A stretch of 50,655 nt of DNA, taken from Chitinophaga pinensis (GTDB taxonomy: Bacteria > Bacteroidota > Bacteroidia > 2-12-FULL-35-15). The stretch spans positions 1-50,655 of the forward strand of contig CAMCUO010000016.1 in NCBI GenBank assembly GCA_945879015.1. Direction: 5' to 3'. The notes beneath the pieces are model-generated. The model saw only the letters and a list, made by a program, of their open reading frames with translations, was not told the DNA's origin and made no database searches. The position numbers and the translations under genes are program-made. Below are positions 17,458 through 25,610 of this stretch, one piece after another (position 1 is the stretch's first letter; each line of letters opens with the position of its first letter).

Positions 17458-18429
17458 TTGAGCAAAATCAAATATAAGTTTAACACAAAGTCGCTCACAT
17501 ATGAAAAGGTGACTGTGCCTATTCGGAAACGAGTATGGCAAGTGCTTTCCTATTTGGCTACGGGATTGGTGTTTGCTACTATCACTATTATTCTTGCCCT
17601 TAATTACCTTGATTCGCCTAAGGAAAAGCAGTTGAAGCGTGAAAATGAAGTCATTTCCCTGCAGTATGAATTATTGAACAATCGTTTAGAAGAAGTGGCT
17701 GAAGTGTTGGATGATATTCAGGAAAGGGATAATAATATTTATCGTACAATTTTTGAAGCGGAGCCTATTCCTGCAAGTATACGTAAAGCTGGTTTCGGAG
17801 GTGTTGATAGATACAAAGCCTTGCAGGGATATAACAATTCCGACCTAATGGTTGAGACTAGCAAACGATTGGACAGAGTGAGTAAACAGCTTTATATTCA
17901 ATCAAAATCCTTTGATGAAGTAGTGAAATTGGTAAAAGGAAAAACACAACTTTTAGCCTCTATTCCTGCTATTCAGCCAATTTCAAACGAAGATTTGAGA
18001 CATCAACCGTCAGGATTTGGATGGAGAACGCACCCAATTTACAAAACTCCCGAATTTCATCCCGGAATGGATTTTTCAGCTCCGCAAGGAACCGAAATAC
18101 GCGCTACAGGCGATGCAACTGTTGAAAGAGCCGATGCAGCAGCTCAGGGTTACGGAAATCACGTTGTTTTAAATCATGGATATGGTTACAAAACACTTTA
18201 CGGACACATGCTAAAGTTTGTAGTTCGTCCAGGACAAAAAGTAAAACGCGGACAATTAATTGGCTTTGTAGGAAGCACAGGATTGTCTACAGCGCCTCAC
18301 GTTCATTATGAAGTAATGAAAGGTGGCGAAAAAATGAACCCGATCAACTATTATTACAACGATTTAACACCGGAACAATATCAGAAGTTGATAGAGCTTT
18401 CGGAACAATCTTCTCAGTCTTTCGATTAA
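17458..18429 (+). CDS. M23-family peptidase, membrane-anchored, TTG start
   Basis: This 323-aa protein has a short basic N-terminus, one transmembrane segment (about 28-48), a coiled-coil stretch (about 55-95), then a LytM/M23 domain with zinc ligands H201 and D205 (HPGMD) and H283, and the catalytic H250 and H281 (YGHM, HVHYEV). It should cut peptidoglycan cross-links in the periplasm, or regulate such cutting. The first codon is TTG: the N-terminal segment SKIKYKFNTKSLTYEKV is what I expect for this family in Bacteroidota, and no ATG is available that would keep it. Confidence 0.9.
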   Translation: MSKIKYKFNTKSLTYEKVTVPIRKRVWQVLSYLATGLVFATITIILALNYLDSPKEKQLKRENEVISLQYELLNNRLEEVAEVLDDIQERDNNIYRTIFEAEPIPASIRKAGFGGVDRYKALQGYNNSDLMVETSKRLDRVSKQLYIQSKSFDEVVKLVKGKTQLLASIPAIQPISNEDLRHQPSGFGWRTHPIYKTPEFHPGMDFSAPQGTEIRATGDATVERADAAAQGYGNHVVLNHGYGYKTLYGHMLKFVVRPGQKVKRGQLIGFVGSTGLSTAPHVHYEVMKGGEKMNPINYYYNDLTPEQYQKLIELSEQSSQSFD

Positions 18430-18494
18430 CAAGAGGCAAGATATTAGAATCAAGATTCAAGATTTGTGACGTATTAATAATGAATAAATTACAT

Positions 18495-18502
18495 TATATT
18501 TG
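18495..18502 (+). promoter_or_regulatory. Candidate -7 box for the MerR-type gene
   Basis: TATATTTG matches TAnnTTTG, 56 nt before the TTG start of the regulator. A -33 TTTG at the proper distance is not evident. Confidence 0.35.
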
Positions 18503-18558
18503 TTAAACACAATTTAAAACTCTCTAATTCACCAACTCTACAAATCTCTAATTAAACT

Positions 18559-18918
18559 TTGCCTTATAAAGAAACCGATACAGTTAAATTGTACTACACC
18601 ATTGGTGAAGTTTCGGAAATGTTTGAAGTAAACACTTCCCTAATTCGCTTTTGGGAAAAGGAATTTGATATTATCAAACCAAAGAAAAATAAAAAAGGCA
18701 ATCGTTTATTTACTCCCGAAGACATTGATAATTTTAAAGTGATTTACAACCTTGTGAAAGAACAAGGCTTGACTTTAGATGGCGCAAAAAAATATCTGAA
18801 GGAAAATAAAAAAACAGTAAAGCACGAAATGAAAGTTGAGAAGAATCAATTTTCAGAAATCGAAAATAAACTGAACGCAATTAAGAGTAATTTAATTGAT
18901 ATTAGAGCTTCGCTTTAA
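18559..18918 (+). CDS. MerR-family transcriptional regulator, TTG start
   Basis: This 119-aa protein has a MerR winged helix-turn-helix at residues 11-80 (YYTIGEVSEMFEVNTSLIRF, then WEKEF and GNRLFTPEDID) and a short helical tail. It has no effector-binding domain, so it is the small core type often found in Bacteroidota. It starts at TTG (PYKETDTVKLYYTIGEV); no in-frame ATG precedes the DNA-binding domain. Its stop overlaps the stop of the opposite-strand epimerase gene by 4 bp. The target genes are unknown; the M23 gene 129 bp upstream is a possible operon partner. Confidence 0.88.
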   Translation: MPYKETDTVKLYYTIGEVSEMFEVNTSLIRFWEKEFDIIKPKKNKKGNRLFTPEDIDNFKVIYNLVKEQGLTLDGAKKYLKENKKTVKHEMKVEKNQFSEIENKLNAIKSNLIDIRASL

Positions 18919-19880
18919 TAATACTTCTTCCCCATCAGATAATTTTTCACGTAATCCTTCACTCCTTCTTCAAGCGTATGAAATGATTTTGAGTAACCAA
19001 TGGATTTCATCTTGCTCATATTCGCTTCAGTAAAGTATTGATACTTATCACGAATATCAATTGGTGTATCCATAAAATCAATTTGCGGTGTTTTGTCAAC
19101 TCCTGCAAATGTGTTTTTCACTAAATCTAAAAATGTACGTGCTTTTCCTGAACCAAGATTATAGATTCCAGCATCTCTGCGGTGATGTAATAAAAAATGA
19201 CACACCTCAACTACATCTTTTACGTAAACAAAATCACGGAGTTGTTCTCCATCCTTAAATTTCGGATTATGAGAACGGAATAATTTTACGGAGCCTTTCT
19301 CAACAATCTGATTAAACGAATGCATAATTACAGATGCCATTCTTCCTTTATGAAATTCATTTGGTCCATACACATTAAAGAATTTTAATCCTACCCAGAA
19401 GTATGGTTTCTTTTCTTGCTTCAATGCCCACTTATCAAAATCGTTTTTAGAATCTCCGTAAGGGTTCAATGGTTTTAATTTATCGATATCGGCTTCGTTA
19501 TCATCATACCCAAATTCACCCAATCCGTATGTTGCTGCAGAAGATGCATACACCAAGGGTAATCCAAACTCAACACAAACATTCCAAATGTCTTTGGTAT
19601 AATTCAAATTTAATTTATCGAAAATTTCTTTATTGAATTCGGTTGTATCTGTGCGAGCGCCAATGTGAAAAACAAATTGAACCAAACGTTGGTTTTCTTT
19701 TAACCAGACAATGAATTCATCACGGTGAATCTTTTGAGAATATTTTTTATTTTCAAGATTTTTCATCTTTTCTGCATCTGAAAAATCATCTACTAATATT
19801 AAATCAGCAAAACCTTCTTGGTTGAGTTTACTAACCAAACAACTTCCGATGAATCCTGCTGCTCCTGTTACTATAATCAT
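18915..19880 (-). CDS. hldD: ADP-L-glycero-D-manno-heptose 6-epimerase
   Basis: This 321-aa extended short-chain dehydrogenase has the nucleotide motif TGAAGFIGS, SSAATYG, the catalytic Y141-x3-K145 pair (NPYGDSKNDFD) and K178 in FNVYGPNEFHKGRM, the second catalytic site residue typical of HldD/RfaD. It converts ADP-D-glycero- to ADP-L-glycero-manno-heptose for the lipopolysaccharide core. The gene converges on and slightly overlaps the MerR-type gene. No other heptose gene is in the window. The assignment over a general NAD-dependent epimerase rests on HKGRMASV and RDFVYVKDVV. Confidence 0.93.
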   Translation of the reverse strand: MIIVTGAAGFIGSCLVSKLNQEGFADLILVDDFSDAEKMKNLENKKYSQKIHRDEFIVWLKENQRLVQFVFHIGARTDTTEFNKEIFDKLNLNYTKDIWNVCVEFGLPLVYASSAATYGLGEFGYDDNEADIDKLKPLNPYGDSKNDFDKWALKQEKKPYFWVGLKFFNVYGPNEFHKGRMASVIMHSFNQIVEKGSVKLFRSHNPKFKDGEQLRDFVYVKDVVEVCHFLLHHRRDAGIYNLGSGKARTFLDLVKNTFAGVDKTPQIDFMDTPIDIRDKYQYFTEANMSKMKSIGYSKSFHTLEEGVKDYVKNYLMGKKYY

Positions 19881-19909
19881 GGTTTATGAATTAAATGTTT
19901 ATTCTAAAC

Positions 19910-20031
19910 CGTCATTGCGAGTCCCGACCCGAGCATCGGGACGGGATGTGGCAATCTCTCTCCAATGGTGGCTGTTCTCCTCATCGAGAGAGATTGCCAC
20001 TTCCCGCGAAAAGGCGGGACTCGCAATGACG
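19910..20031. repeat. Full palindromic element, GTCATTGCGAG family
   Basis: This 122-bp element has arms CGTCATTGCGAGTCCCG and CGGGACTCGCAATGACG at the ends and nested inverted words GATGTGGCAATCTCTCTC / GAGAGAGATTGCCACTTC. An inner CCGAGCATCGG hairpin is also present. It can fold almost end to end into one long hairpin. It lies upstream of hldD with no open frame of its own. Confidence 0.9.
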
Positions 20032-20065
20032 TTCTTAAGAGACAATGCATTATAACAATTGCAAG

Positions 20066-20156
20066 AACATCTCTCTACAATGGTGGCTAATCTCACCATC
20101 TTGAGAGATTGCCACATCCCGCGAAAATGCGGAACTCGCAATGACGTTCTTAAGAA
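20066..20156. repeat. Half copy of the adjacent palindromic element
   Basis: The region repeats the right half of the element at 19910. The segments 19992-20040 and 20108-20156 are direct copies that include the flanking ttcttaaga, with about four mismatches. The left terminal arm is missing here, so this is a truncated or partly duplicated element. Confidence 0.82.
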
Positions 20157-20173
20157 AATGTCTTCTTTTTACG

Positions 20174-21040
20174 TTATAAGAAGATGTCTTCATGTATCTT
20201 ATCAATCACTCCCAAACCTTGTGCTTTATCAAAAAGTAATTTGACAGCACGTTTTCCTTCTTCTCCTAAATCCACCGAATATTTATTCACATATAAATCG
20301 ATGTGTTTATACATTACTTCTTCGCTCATCTCTTGAGCATTTGCTTTTACAAAGTTAAGACTAGATTTAGGGTTTGCAAATGCATATTCCACACTTTTTC
20401 TCAAAACACGGTCGAATTTCTTTTTTACTTCATCAGAGAAAGTTCTTTTAATCACAATTCCACCCAATGGAATCGGTGCTTTTGCCAGTTCTTCCCAATA
20501 TTCACCCAAATCAATTATTTTTTTCAATCCTTTTTCTTCGTAGGTAAATCTGTTTTCATGAATGATTAATCCTGCATCTACTTTTCCAGCTAAAACAGCA
20601 TTTTCAATTTCAGAAAAAACCATTTCTACTTTATTTGTTGCTTCTGGAAAGGCTAAAGACAAAAGGAAATTTGCTGTAGTATATTTTCCTGGAATAGCTA
20701 TTGAAAGATATGAGATGTGAGATGCGAGATGTGAGATGTTATCACTTTTAGAAATAAGGAGTGGACCACAATTATTTCCCAACGCACTTCCTGCGTTTAA
20801 CAGCTGATATTGCTTTACAAGATGCGCATACGCATGATAACTCAATTTTGTCACATCCAACTCTGCTTTAAATGCTTTTTGATTCAACGTCTCCACATCT
20901 TCCATAAACACTTTAAATTCCAAACCTTCCGTATCTATTTTTCCATGCAACATCGCATCAAAAATAAAACAGTCGTTCGGACAAGGACTGAAACCTAAGG
21001 TGATTAAGGAATTAGGATTAAGGATTGTTGAATTACTCAT
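20174..21040 (-). CDS. mqnD: 1,4-dihydroxy-6-naphthoate synthase (MqnD)
   Basis: This 288-aa enzyme of the futalosine route cleaves cyclic dehypoxanthine futalosine to 1,4-dihydroxy-6-naphthoate. Family motifs are LGFSPCPNDCFIFDAM, VTKLSYHAYAHL, GSALGNNCGPLL, IAIPGKYTTANFLLSLAFP and AGLIIHENRFTYEEKGL. Two stretches look repeat-derived: the N-terminal STILNPNSLI, and SHLASHISYL, which is encoded by four 7-bp units at 20711-20738. Both keep the frame open. mqnB lies 84 bp upstream on the same strand, so the two probably share a transcript. Confidence 0.95.
   Translation of the reverse strand: MSNSTILNPNSLITLGFSPCPNDCFIFDAMLHGKIDTEGLEFKVFMEDVETLNQKAFKAELDVTKLSYHAYAHLVKQYQLLNAGSALGNNCGPLLISKSDNISHLASHISYLSIAIPGKYTTANFLLSLAFPEATNKVEMVFSEIENAVLAGKVDAGLIIHENRFTYEEKGLKKIIDLGEYWEELAKAPIPLGGIVIKRTFSDEVKKKFDRVLRKSVEYAFANPKSSLNFVKANAQEMSEEVMYKHIDLYVNKYSVDLGEEGKRAVKLLFDKAQGLGVIDKIHEDIFL
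20711..20738. repeat. Four-copy 7-bp tandem repeat inside mqnD
   Basis: The + strand reads tgagatg, tgagatg, cgagatg, tgagatg in perfect register. The unit is not a multiple of three, so gain or loss of one copy would shift the mqnD frame. Confidence 0.9.
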
Positions 21041-21124
21041 AATATTATTCTATAGTCAATCGAGCCGTCACACTGAGCATTCTGCGTTGAAGCAGACACT
21101 ATCGAAGTGCGGCTAAAAATCAAC

Positions 21125-21781
21125 TTATAAACTATCTAAAATTTCTAATACTTTCTTATTCAAATTTTCTATCGCCAAAGGCATGTTCCACTTGTCTTTG
21201 TTTCTTTTTTCTACATAATTAGAAACAGCACGAATTTGAACATAAGGAATGCGTTCATTTTCACAAGCAAACATAAATGCTACTCCTTCCATGCTTTCAA
21301 CTATTGGATGAAATCGGTCAACTACTTTTTTTATACTTTCTTCATTTCCATGAGAAGTATTTACAGTTATTCCGTTTACTTTCGGGAGTTTTTCTATTTC
21401 AATATTTATTGCTCCCGAATTATTTTTAATTTTTGTAACTCCATTCAATTTCAAATCATCTAAAGTTAAAAACGTCTCTCCATCTTCTGCACCCAGCTCC
21501 GAAAAGCAATCTTCATAAACATTTACAACAGCTCCGATTTCGAGATTTGAATTAAAACTTCCACAAATTCCAACATTTAATGCCAATTCATGGGAATCGC
21601 TGATCCATTTTCCGCAATAAAAAGCTGTTGCGGACATTCCAACACCGGTTACCAGAATATCAATCTCCAAATTTTTGTAGGTACAATTGATTAATGGTCC
21701 ACCAGCTCTATGGATATTATCCATGTGCTCTAGCATTGGAGCAATCTCGAATTCAGTAGCAGAAACGATGAGAATTTTCAT
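21125..21781 (-). CDS. mqnB: Futalosine hydrolase (MqnB)
   Basis: This 218-aa nucleoside phosphorylase-fold enzyme removes hypoxanthine from futalosine in menaquinone synthesis. Visible motifs are ILIVSATEFEIAPML, VTGVGMSATAFYCGKW, NVGICGSF and ESMEGVAFMFACENERIPYV with the catalytic-site Glu pair. The C-terminal VSNYVEKRNKDKWNM separates it from MTA/SAH nucleosidase. It precedes mqnD on the same strand; a CTTCGA-family repeat remnant (21055-21116) sits between them. Confidence 0.93.
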   Translation of the reverse strand: MKILIVSATEFEIAPMLEHMDNIHRAGGPLINCTYKNLEIDILVTGVGMSATAFYCGKWISDSHELALNVGICGSFNSNLEIGAVVNVYEDCFSELGAEDGETFLTLDDLKLNGVTKIKNNSGAINIEIEKLPKVNGITVNTSHGNEESIKKVVDRFHPIVESMEGVAFMFACENERIPYVQIRAVSNYVEKRNKDKWNMPLAIENLNKKVLEILDSL

Positions 21782-21825
21782 GACTGCAATTTACCTAAAT
21801 TTAAACATTCCTCATCAAAACGTAG

Positions 21826-21833
21826 TATATTTG
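21826..21833 (+). promoter_or_regulatory. Candidate -7 box for the PTPS gene
   Basis: TATATTTG fits TAnnTTTG, with 19 nt between it and the ATG at 21853. The -33 position (aaac) does not match well. Confidence 0.45.
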
Positions 21834-21852
21834 TATTCTATATTTTACCGAG

Positions 21853-22269
21853 ATGATATATATAACACGAAGAGAACATTTTAACGCTGCACATAAGTTA
21901 CATAATCCAAACTGGACCGATGAACAAAATGCAGAAACCTTTGGAAAATGTGCAAATCCAAATTGGCACGGACACAATTACAATTTATACGTAACTGTTA
22001 AAGGAAAAGTAAATCCAGACATGGGTTATTCTGTAAATTTAAAAGAATTAAGTCTTATTATCAGAACACATATCACCGACAAATTGGATCATAAAAATCT
22101 GAATTTAGATGTTGATTTTATGAAAGGATTAATGCCATCTACAGAAAATGTAGCCATCGCCATTTGGAAAGAGTTATTGCCGCATGTACATAAACTTGCT
22201 TGCAAATTACATTGTGTAAAACTATATGAAACAGAAAACAATTATGTAGAATATTTTGGTGAAGAATAA
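21853..22269 (+). CDS. 6-pyruvoyl/6-carboxy-tetrahydropterin synthase family enzyme
   Basis: This 138-aa T-fold enzyme has zinc ligands H14, H39 and H41 and the catalytic C33. The spacing C33-x5-H39-G-H41 (CANPNWHGHNY) is the pattern of PTPS and PTPS-II proteins; true QueD has C-x3-HGH. LDHKNLN (catalytic Asp-His) and ETENNY (substrate-anchoring Glu) are also present. It acts on 7,8-dihydroneopterin triphosphate, the product of the folE enzyme encoded 99 bp downstream on the same strand. It may make 6-pyruvoyl-tetrahydropterin or serve in queuosine synthesis; the motif favours the former, but a dual activity is possible. Confidence 0.88.
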   Translation: MIYITRREHFNAAHKLHNPNWTDEQNAETFGKCANPNWHGHNYNLYVTVKGKVNPDMGYSVNLKELSLIIRTHITDKLDHKNLNLDVDFMKGLMPSTENVAIAIWKELLPHVHKLACKLHCVKLYETENNYVEYFGEE

Positions 22270-22368
22270 ATAAGTCAAAAGAGTTAAGTCATAAGTCAAA
22301 AGCATATCACTTATAATTTAACCATTACCCTTTTGAATTTTAACTTTATAACTTTTGAATTTAAGAAA

Positions 22369-22992
22369 ATGGGACACGATGAATTTGATGATGTAGAAGG
22401 CTACAAAAAAATTGATAGATACAATTTAAAATCGATTGAAGGAATTGCTGCTAAATACAAAAATATATTATTGGACATGGGTGAAAATCCAGATCGCGAA
22501 GGCTTATTAAAAACTCCGGAACGAGTTGCCAAAGCGATGCAGTTCTTGACTCATGGTTATGATTTAAATCCAGAAGAAATTTTGAAATCGGCTATGTTTA
22601 AGGAAGATTATAGTCAGATGGTAATTGTGAAAGACATAGAAGTGTATTCAATGTGCGAACACCACATGCTGCCCTTTTTCGGAAAAGCACATGTTGCTTA
22701 TATTCCCAATGCCTGTGTTGTAGGATTAAGTAAAATTCCACGTGTTGTAGATGCTTATGCTCGCAGATTACAAGTACAAGAAAGATTAACAAATGAAATT
22801 CGTGATTGCATTCAAAATACGATGAATCCCAAAGGCGTAGCAGTTGTTATTGAATGTACTCACTTGTGCATGCAAATGCGTGGAATCCAAAAGCAGAACT
22901 CCGTTACAACAACATCGGCATTTACGGGTGAATTTTTGAAAGACACAACTAGGAAAGAGTTCATTAGCTTAATTGGGTCAAAACTGCATTAA
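22369..22992 (+). CDS. folE: GTP cyclohydrolase I
   Basis: This 207-aa enzyme hydrolyses GTP to 7,8-dihydroneopterin triphosphate. The zinc ligands are C96 and H99 ([18 protein letters not shown]) and C167 ([11 protein letters not shown]); the substrate site includes [19 protein letters not shown] start at the ATG at 22369 (MGHDEFDD) rather than the TTG at 22333, since the extra residues come from low-complexity spacer. It follows the PTPS-family gene and makes its substrate, so the two likely form one pterin operon. Confidence 0.96.
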   Translation: MGHDEFDDVEGYKKIDRYNLKSIEGIAAKYKNILLDMGENPDREGLLKTPERVAKAMQFLTHGYDLNPEEILKSAMFKEDYSQMVIVKDIEVYSMCEHHMLPFFGKAHVAYIPNACVVGLSKIPRVVDAYARRLQVQERLTNEIRDCIQNTMNPKGVAVVIECTHLCMQMRGIQKQNSVTTTSAFTGEFLKDTTRKEFISLIGSKLH

Positions 22993-23021
22993 TTGTAAAT
23001 TATTGTTAAAACACTGACAAT

Positions 23022-23053
23022 TTTGCATAAAAGCTCAATCTGTATTATCTTTG
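23022..23053 (+). promoter_or_regulatory. Bacteroidota-type promoter before the BI-1 gene
   Basis: TTTG (23022-23025), 20 nt spacer, then TATCTTTG (23046-23053), a good match to TTTG-N19-20-TAnnTTTG. The ATG follows 30 nt later. Confidence 0.7.
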
Positions 23054-23083
23054 TACTCGTAATATATACAAAAAAAAATAAAA

Positions 23084-23806
23084 ATGGAAACAAACAATTT
23101 TAATTACGTTCAATCTGAACAAGAAACATCAGCAATGTCAAAAACATTCATGTCGAGTGTTTTTTCTTGGATGTTTGCGGCATTAGCAATTACATCTGTT
23201 GTAGCATATTATTTTGCTCATGATCTAGATCTATTTGCTACACTTGTAAATACTCAAACAGGAGGATTAAGCACTTTGGGGTATATTGTTATGTTTGCTC
23301 CTTTAGCATTCATTCTTGTTATTTCATTTGGGTTTAACCGTTTAGCTTACCCTGTTTTGCTTTTCTTATACCTTTTGTTTTCAGGAGTCATGGGCATGAG
23401 TTTAAGTTTCATTTTTCATGCCTACGAAATAGGTTCAATTTATGGAACATTTGCTGCGGCATCTGGAATGTTTGGATTAATGGCAGTTGTAGGTTATACT
23501 ACTAAAACAGACTTAACAAAGTTTGGTTCTATTATGATGATGGGCTTGGTAGGAATTATCATTGCAAGCTTAATTAACTTTTTCATGCAAAGTGAAATGA
23601 TGGATTATGTCATCAGCGTTATTGGTGTATTGGTGTTTACAGGATTAACTGCATACGATGTGCAAAAATTAAAACGCATAGGTGCTGGAGTTGAATACGG
23701 AACAGAAATGACAAGCAAACTGGTAATCATGGGTGCATTAAATCTTTATATGGATTTCCTTAACTTATTCCTTTTCTTATTGCGCATCTTTGGTGATAGA
23801 AAATAA
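23084..23806 (+). CDS. Bax inhibitor-1/YccA family membrane protein
   Basis: This 240-aa, very hydrophobic protein has seven predictable membrane segments, a short polar N-terminus (METNNFNYVQSEQETSAMSK) and the family signature TAYDVQKLKRIG with the conserved Asp near the C-terminal helices. BI-1 (TMBIM) proteins form pH-sensitive calcium leak channels; in bacteria they may interact with membrane proteases such as FtsH. It has its own promoter and its own terminator (23829-23862), so it is a single-gene unit. Confidence 0.9.
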   Translation: METNNFNYVQSEQETSAMSKTFMSSVFSWMFAALAITSVVAYYFAHDLDLFATLVNTQTGGLSTLGYIVMFAPLAFILVISFGFNRLAYPVLLFLYLLFSGVMGMSLSFIFHAYEIGSIYGTFAAASGMFGLMAVVGYTTKTDLTKFGSIMMMGLVGIIIASLINFFMQSEMMDYVISVIGVLVFTGLTAYDVQKLKRIGAGVEYGTEMTSKLVIMGALNLYMDFLNLFLFLLRIFGDRK

Positions 23807-23828
23807 ACATACACATTTCATTGTGAAT

Positions 23829-23862
23829 AAAAAGAGTCCTGCGCATCTGCGGGACTCTTTTT
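23829..23862 (+). terminator. Terminator after the BI-1 gene
   Basis: AAAAAGAGTCC pairs with GGACTCTTTTT, extended inward by a T-G wobble and GC pairs around a 6-nt loop. An attttac tail follows. The sequence is nearly the same as the hairpin at 25611-25644. Confidence 0.92.
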
Positions 23863-23903
23863 ATTTTACTAATATTGAATAGTATTAATCTCAAATTATA
23901 AGA

Positions 23904-24791
23904 ATGAAAGCATATGTATTTCCGGGACAAGGCTCCCAATTTGTTGGAATGGGAAAAGAGTTATACGAAACTTCTCCATTAGCTAAAGAACTATTTGAAA
24001 AAGCAAATACCATTTTAGGATTCAGAATTACGGATACCATGTTTGCAGGCACAGATGAAGAATTGAAGCAAACAAAAGTAACTCAACCTGCTATCTTTTT
24101 GCACTCCGTAATTTTAGCGGCTACATTAGGAGAAAGTGTAAAACCGGACATGGTTGCAGGACATAGTTTGGGAGAGTTTTCTGCTTTGGTAGTAAATAAG
24201 ACTTTATCCTTTGAAGATGCACTTGTATTAGTATCAAAACGTGCTTTAGCGATGCAAAAAGCATGTGAAATGAATCCATCTACTATGGCTGCTGTTTTAA
24301 ATTTAGATGATAAAATCACAGAAGATATTTGTGCAGAAATTACAAAAGGTGGAGATGTAGTTGTTGCTGCGAATTATAATTGTCCAGGACAATTGGTTAT
24401 TTCAGGTTCAATAAACGGAGTTAACATTGCTTGTGAAAAATTGAAAGCAGCGGGAGCAAAACGCGCATTGGTTTTACCAGTTGGAGGAGCATTTCACTCA
24501 CCTTTGATGCAACCTGCAGCTGTAGAATTAGAAGCAGCCATAAATGCTACAACTTTTAATGATCCTATTTGTCCTGTGTATCAAAATGTAACGGCTTCTG
24601 CTATTTCAAATCCTGAAGAAATTAAAAAGAATTTAATAGCACAACTGACTGCTCCAGTAAAATGGACACAAACGGTTCAACGTATGATTGCTGATGGAGC
24701 AAGTTCATTTACAGAAATTGGGCCGGGAAAAGTATTACAAGGTTTGGTTAAAAAAGTGAATCCTGCTATGGAAGCAGCGAGTGCTGTATAA
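23904..24791 (+). CDS. fabD: Malonyl-CoA:ACP transacylase
   Basis: At 295 aa it matches the FabD length. The N-terminal FPGQGSQFVGMG, the nucleophile S88 in GHSLGEFSAL, the acyl-binding Arg region (VSKRALAMQKAC) and the catalytic histidine in GGAFHSPLM are all present. ANYNCPGQLVISG fits the malonyl-pocket loop. It loads malonate onto acyl carrier protein to start fatty-acid elongation. It is not next to fabH, fabG or acpP here, so it stands outside the usual fab cluster. Confidence 0.95.
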   Translation: MKAYVFPGQGSQFVGMGKELYETSPLAKELFEKANTILGFRITDTMFAGTDEELKQTKVTQPAIFLHSVILAATLGESVKPDMVAGHSLGEFSALVVNKTLSFEDALVLVSKRALAMQKACEMNPSTMAAVLNLDDKITEDICAEITKGGDVVVAANYNCPGQLVISGSINGVNIACEKLKAAGAKRALVLPVGGAFHSPLMQPAAVELEAAINATTFNDPICPVYQNVTASAISNPEEIKKNLIAQLTAPVKWTQTVQRMIADGASSFTEIGPGKVLQGLVKKVNPAMEAASAV

Positions 24792-24944
24792 ATACTTAAG
24801 CTTTAAGTAGTTGTTTTTAGCGCTCCTTTTAACGCTTTCATCTATTCAGCATTCCTTTGAACACTAAATTGCAGAACTTGCGTTATTGTATAAAAGAAAA
24901 TGAAATACGAAGTATTCATGAATTCCTTAAAAAGAACTTCCAAA

Positions 24945-25589
24945 ATGAGTAAAAAATTATTTTTATTCCTAATCATGCTATTATTGGTTGTGCAAACAAA
25001 AGCACAATTTGTGAATAGTATTGGTATTACTGCTGGAGTTTCTGCTGGAAATCAAAAATTTTATTTTGCTGAACCTGTTTCCATTTCTAGAAAAAAATAC
25101 ATTGTTGGATTTAATGCAAGTATATTCGGAGAATTTTTAAGTCACGATTATGCAAGATGGGTAACCGAAATTCAATACGATCAAAAAGGTTCTATTGATA
25201 AACAACCGGAAGGAAATTATCCAAATAAATTGCAATATTTTTCATGGAATAATTATTTGAAATTGCGTTACGAAATGTATAGCATCATTCCATATATTAT
25301 GCTTGGACCAAAATTGGAGTACAGATTAGCGCAAGCAACAAGTTCTCCTGCAGTTACAAGTAGTTTTCTGCCGCTTCACATAAGTGGTGCATTTGGTGGC
25401 GGGGTTGAGTTTGTGAGTTATACCAACTTTAAATTTTTGGTAGAAGCATTTTATAATCCCGATATGATGCCTGCTTATGTTAGTCCGGAGCTACACATTA
25501 AAAACAAAAATATTCAATTAAGAGTTGGAGTAAAATATGAATTTGGTGGACAAAAAGAGAGTTGCAACACTCCTACTTATGTAGAATAA
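24945..25589 (+). CDS. Exported outer-membrane beta-barrel-like protein
   Basis: The 214-aa product starts at the ATG at 24945 (MSKKLFLFLIMLLLVVQTKAQ), which gives a normal signal peptide; the 15-codon extension from 24900 does not. The mature part has amphipathic strands (GITAGVSAGN, IVGFNASIFGEFL, NNYLKLRYEMYSIIPYIMLG, GAFGGGVEFVSY, IQLRVGVKYEFGG), the pattern of an OprF-N/PorT-like eight-strand barrel. No further family assignment is possible from reading. It ends before a perfect bidirectional terminator shared with the convergent gene. Confidence 0.75.
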   Translation: MSKKLFLFLIMLLLVVQTKAQFVNSIGITAGVSAGNQKFYFAEPVSISRKKYIVGFNASIFGEFLSHDYARWVTEIQYDQKGSIDKQPEGNYPNKLQYFSWNNYLKLRYEMYSIIPYIMLGPKLEYRLAQATSSPAVTSSFLPLHISGAFGGGVEFVSYTNFKFLVEAFYNPDMMPAYVSPELHIKNKNIQLRVGVKYEFGGQKESCNTPTYVE

Positions 25590-25610
25590 AAATAAAAGAG
25601 TTTAGACAAA

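Noticed and set aside
19899..20244. Open frames across the palindromic elements.
   Set aside because: They arise from the GC-rich repeat arms; similar frames appear at each copy and show no protein-like features.
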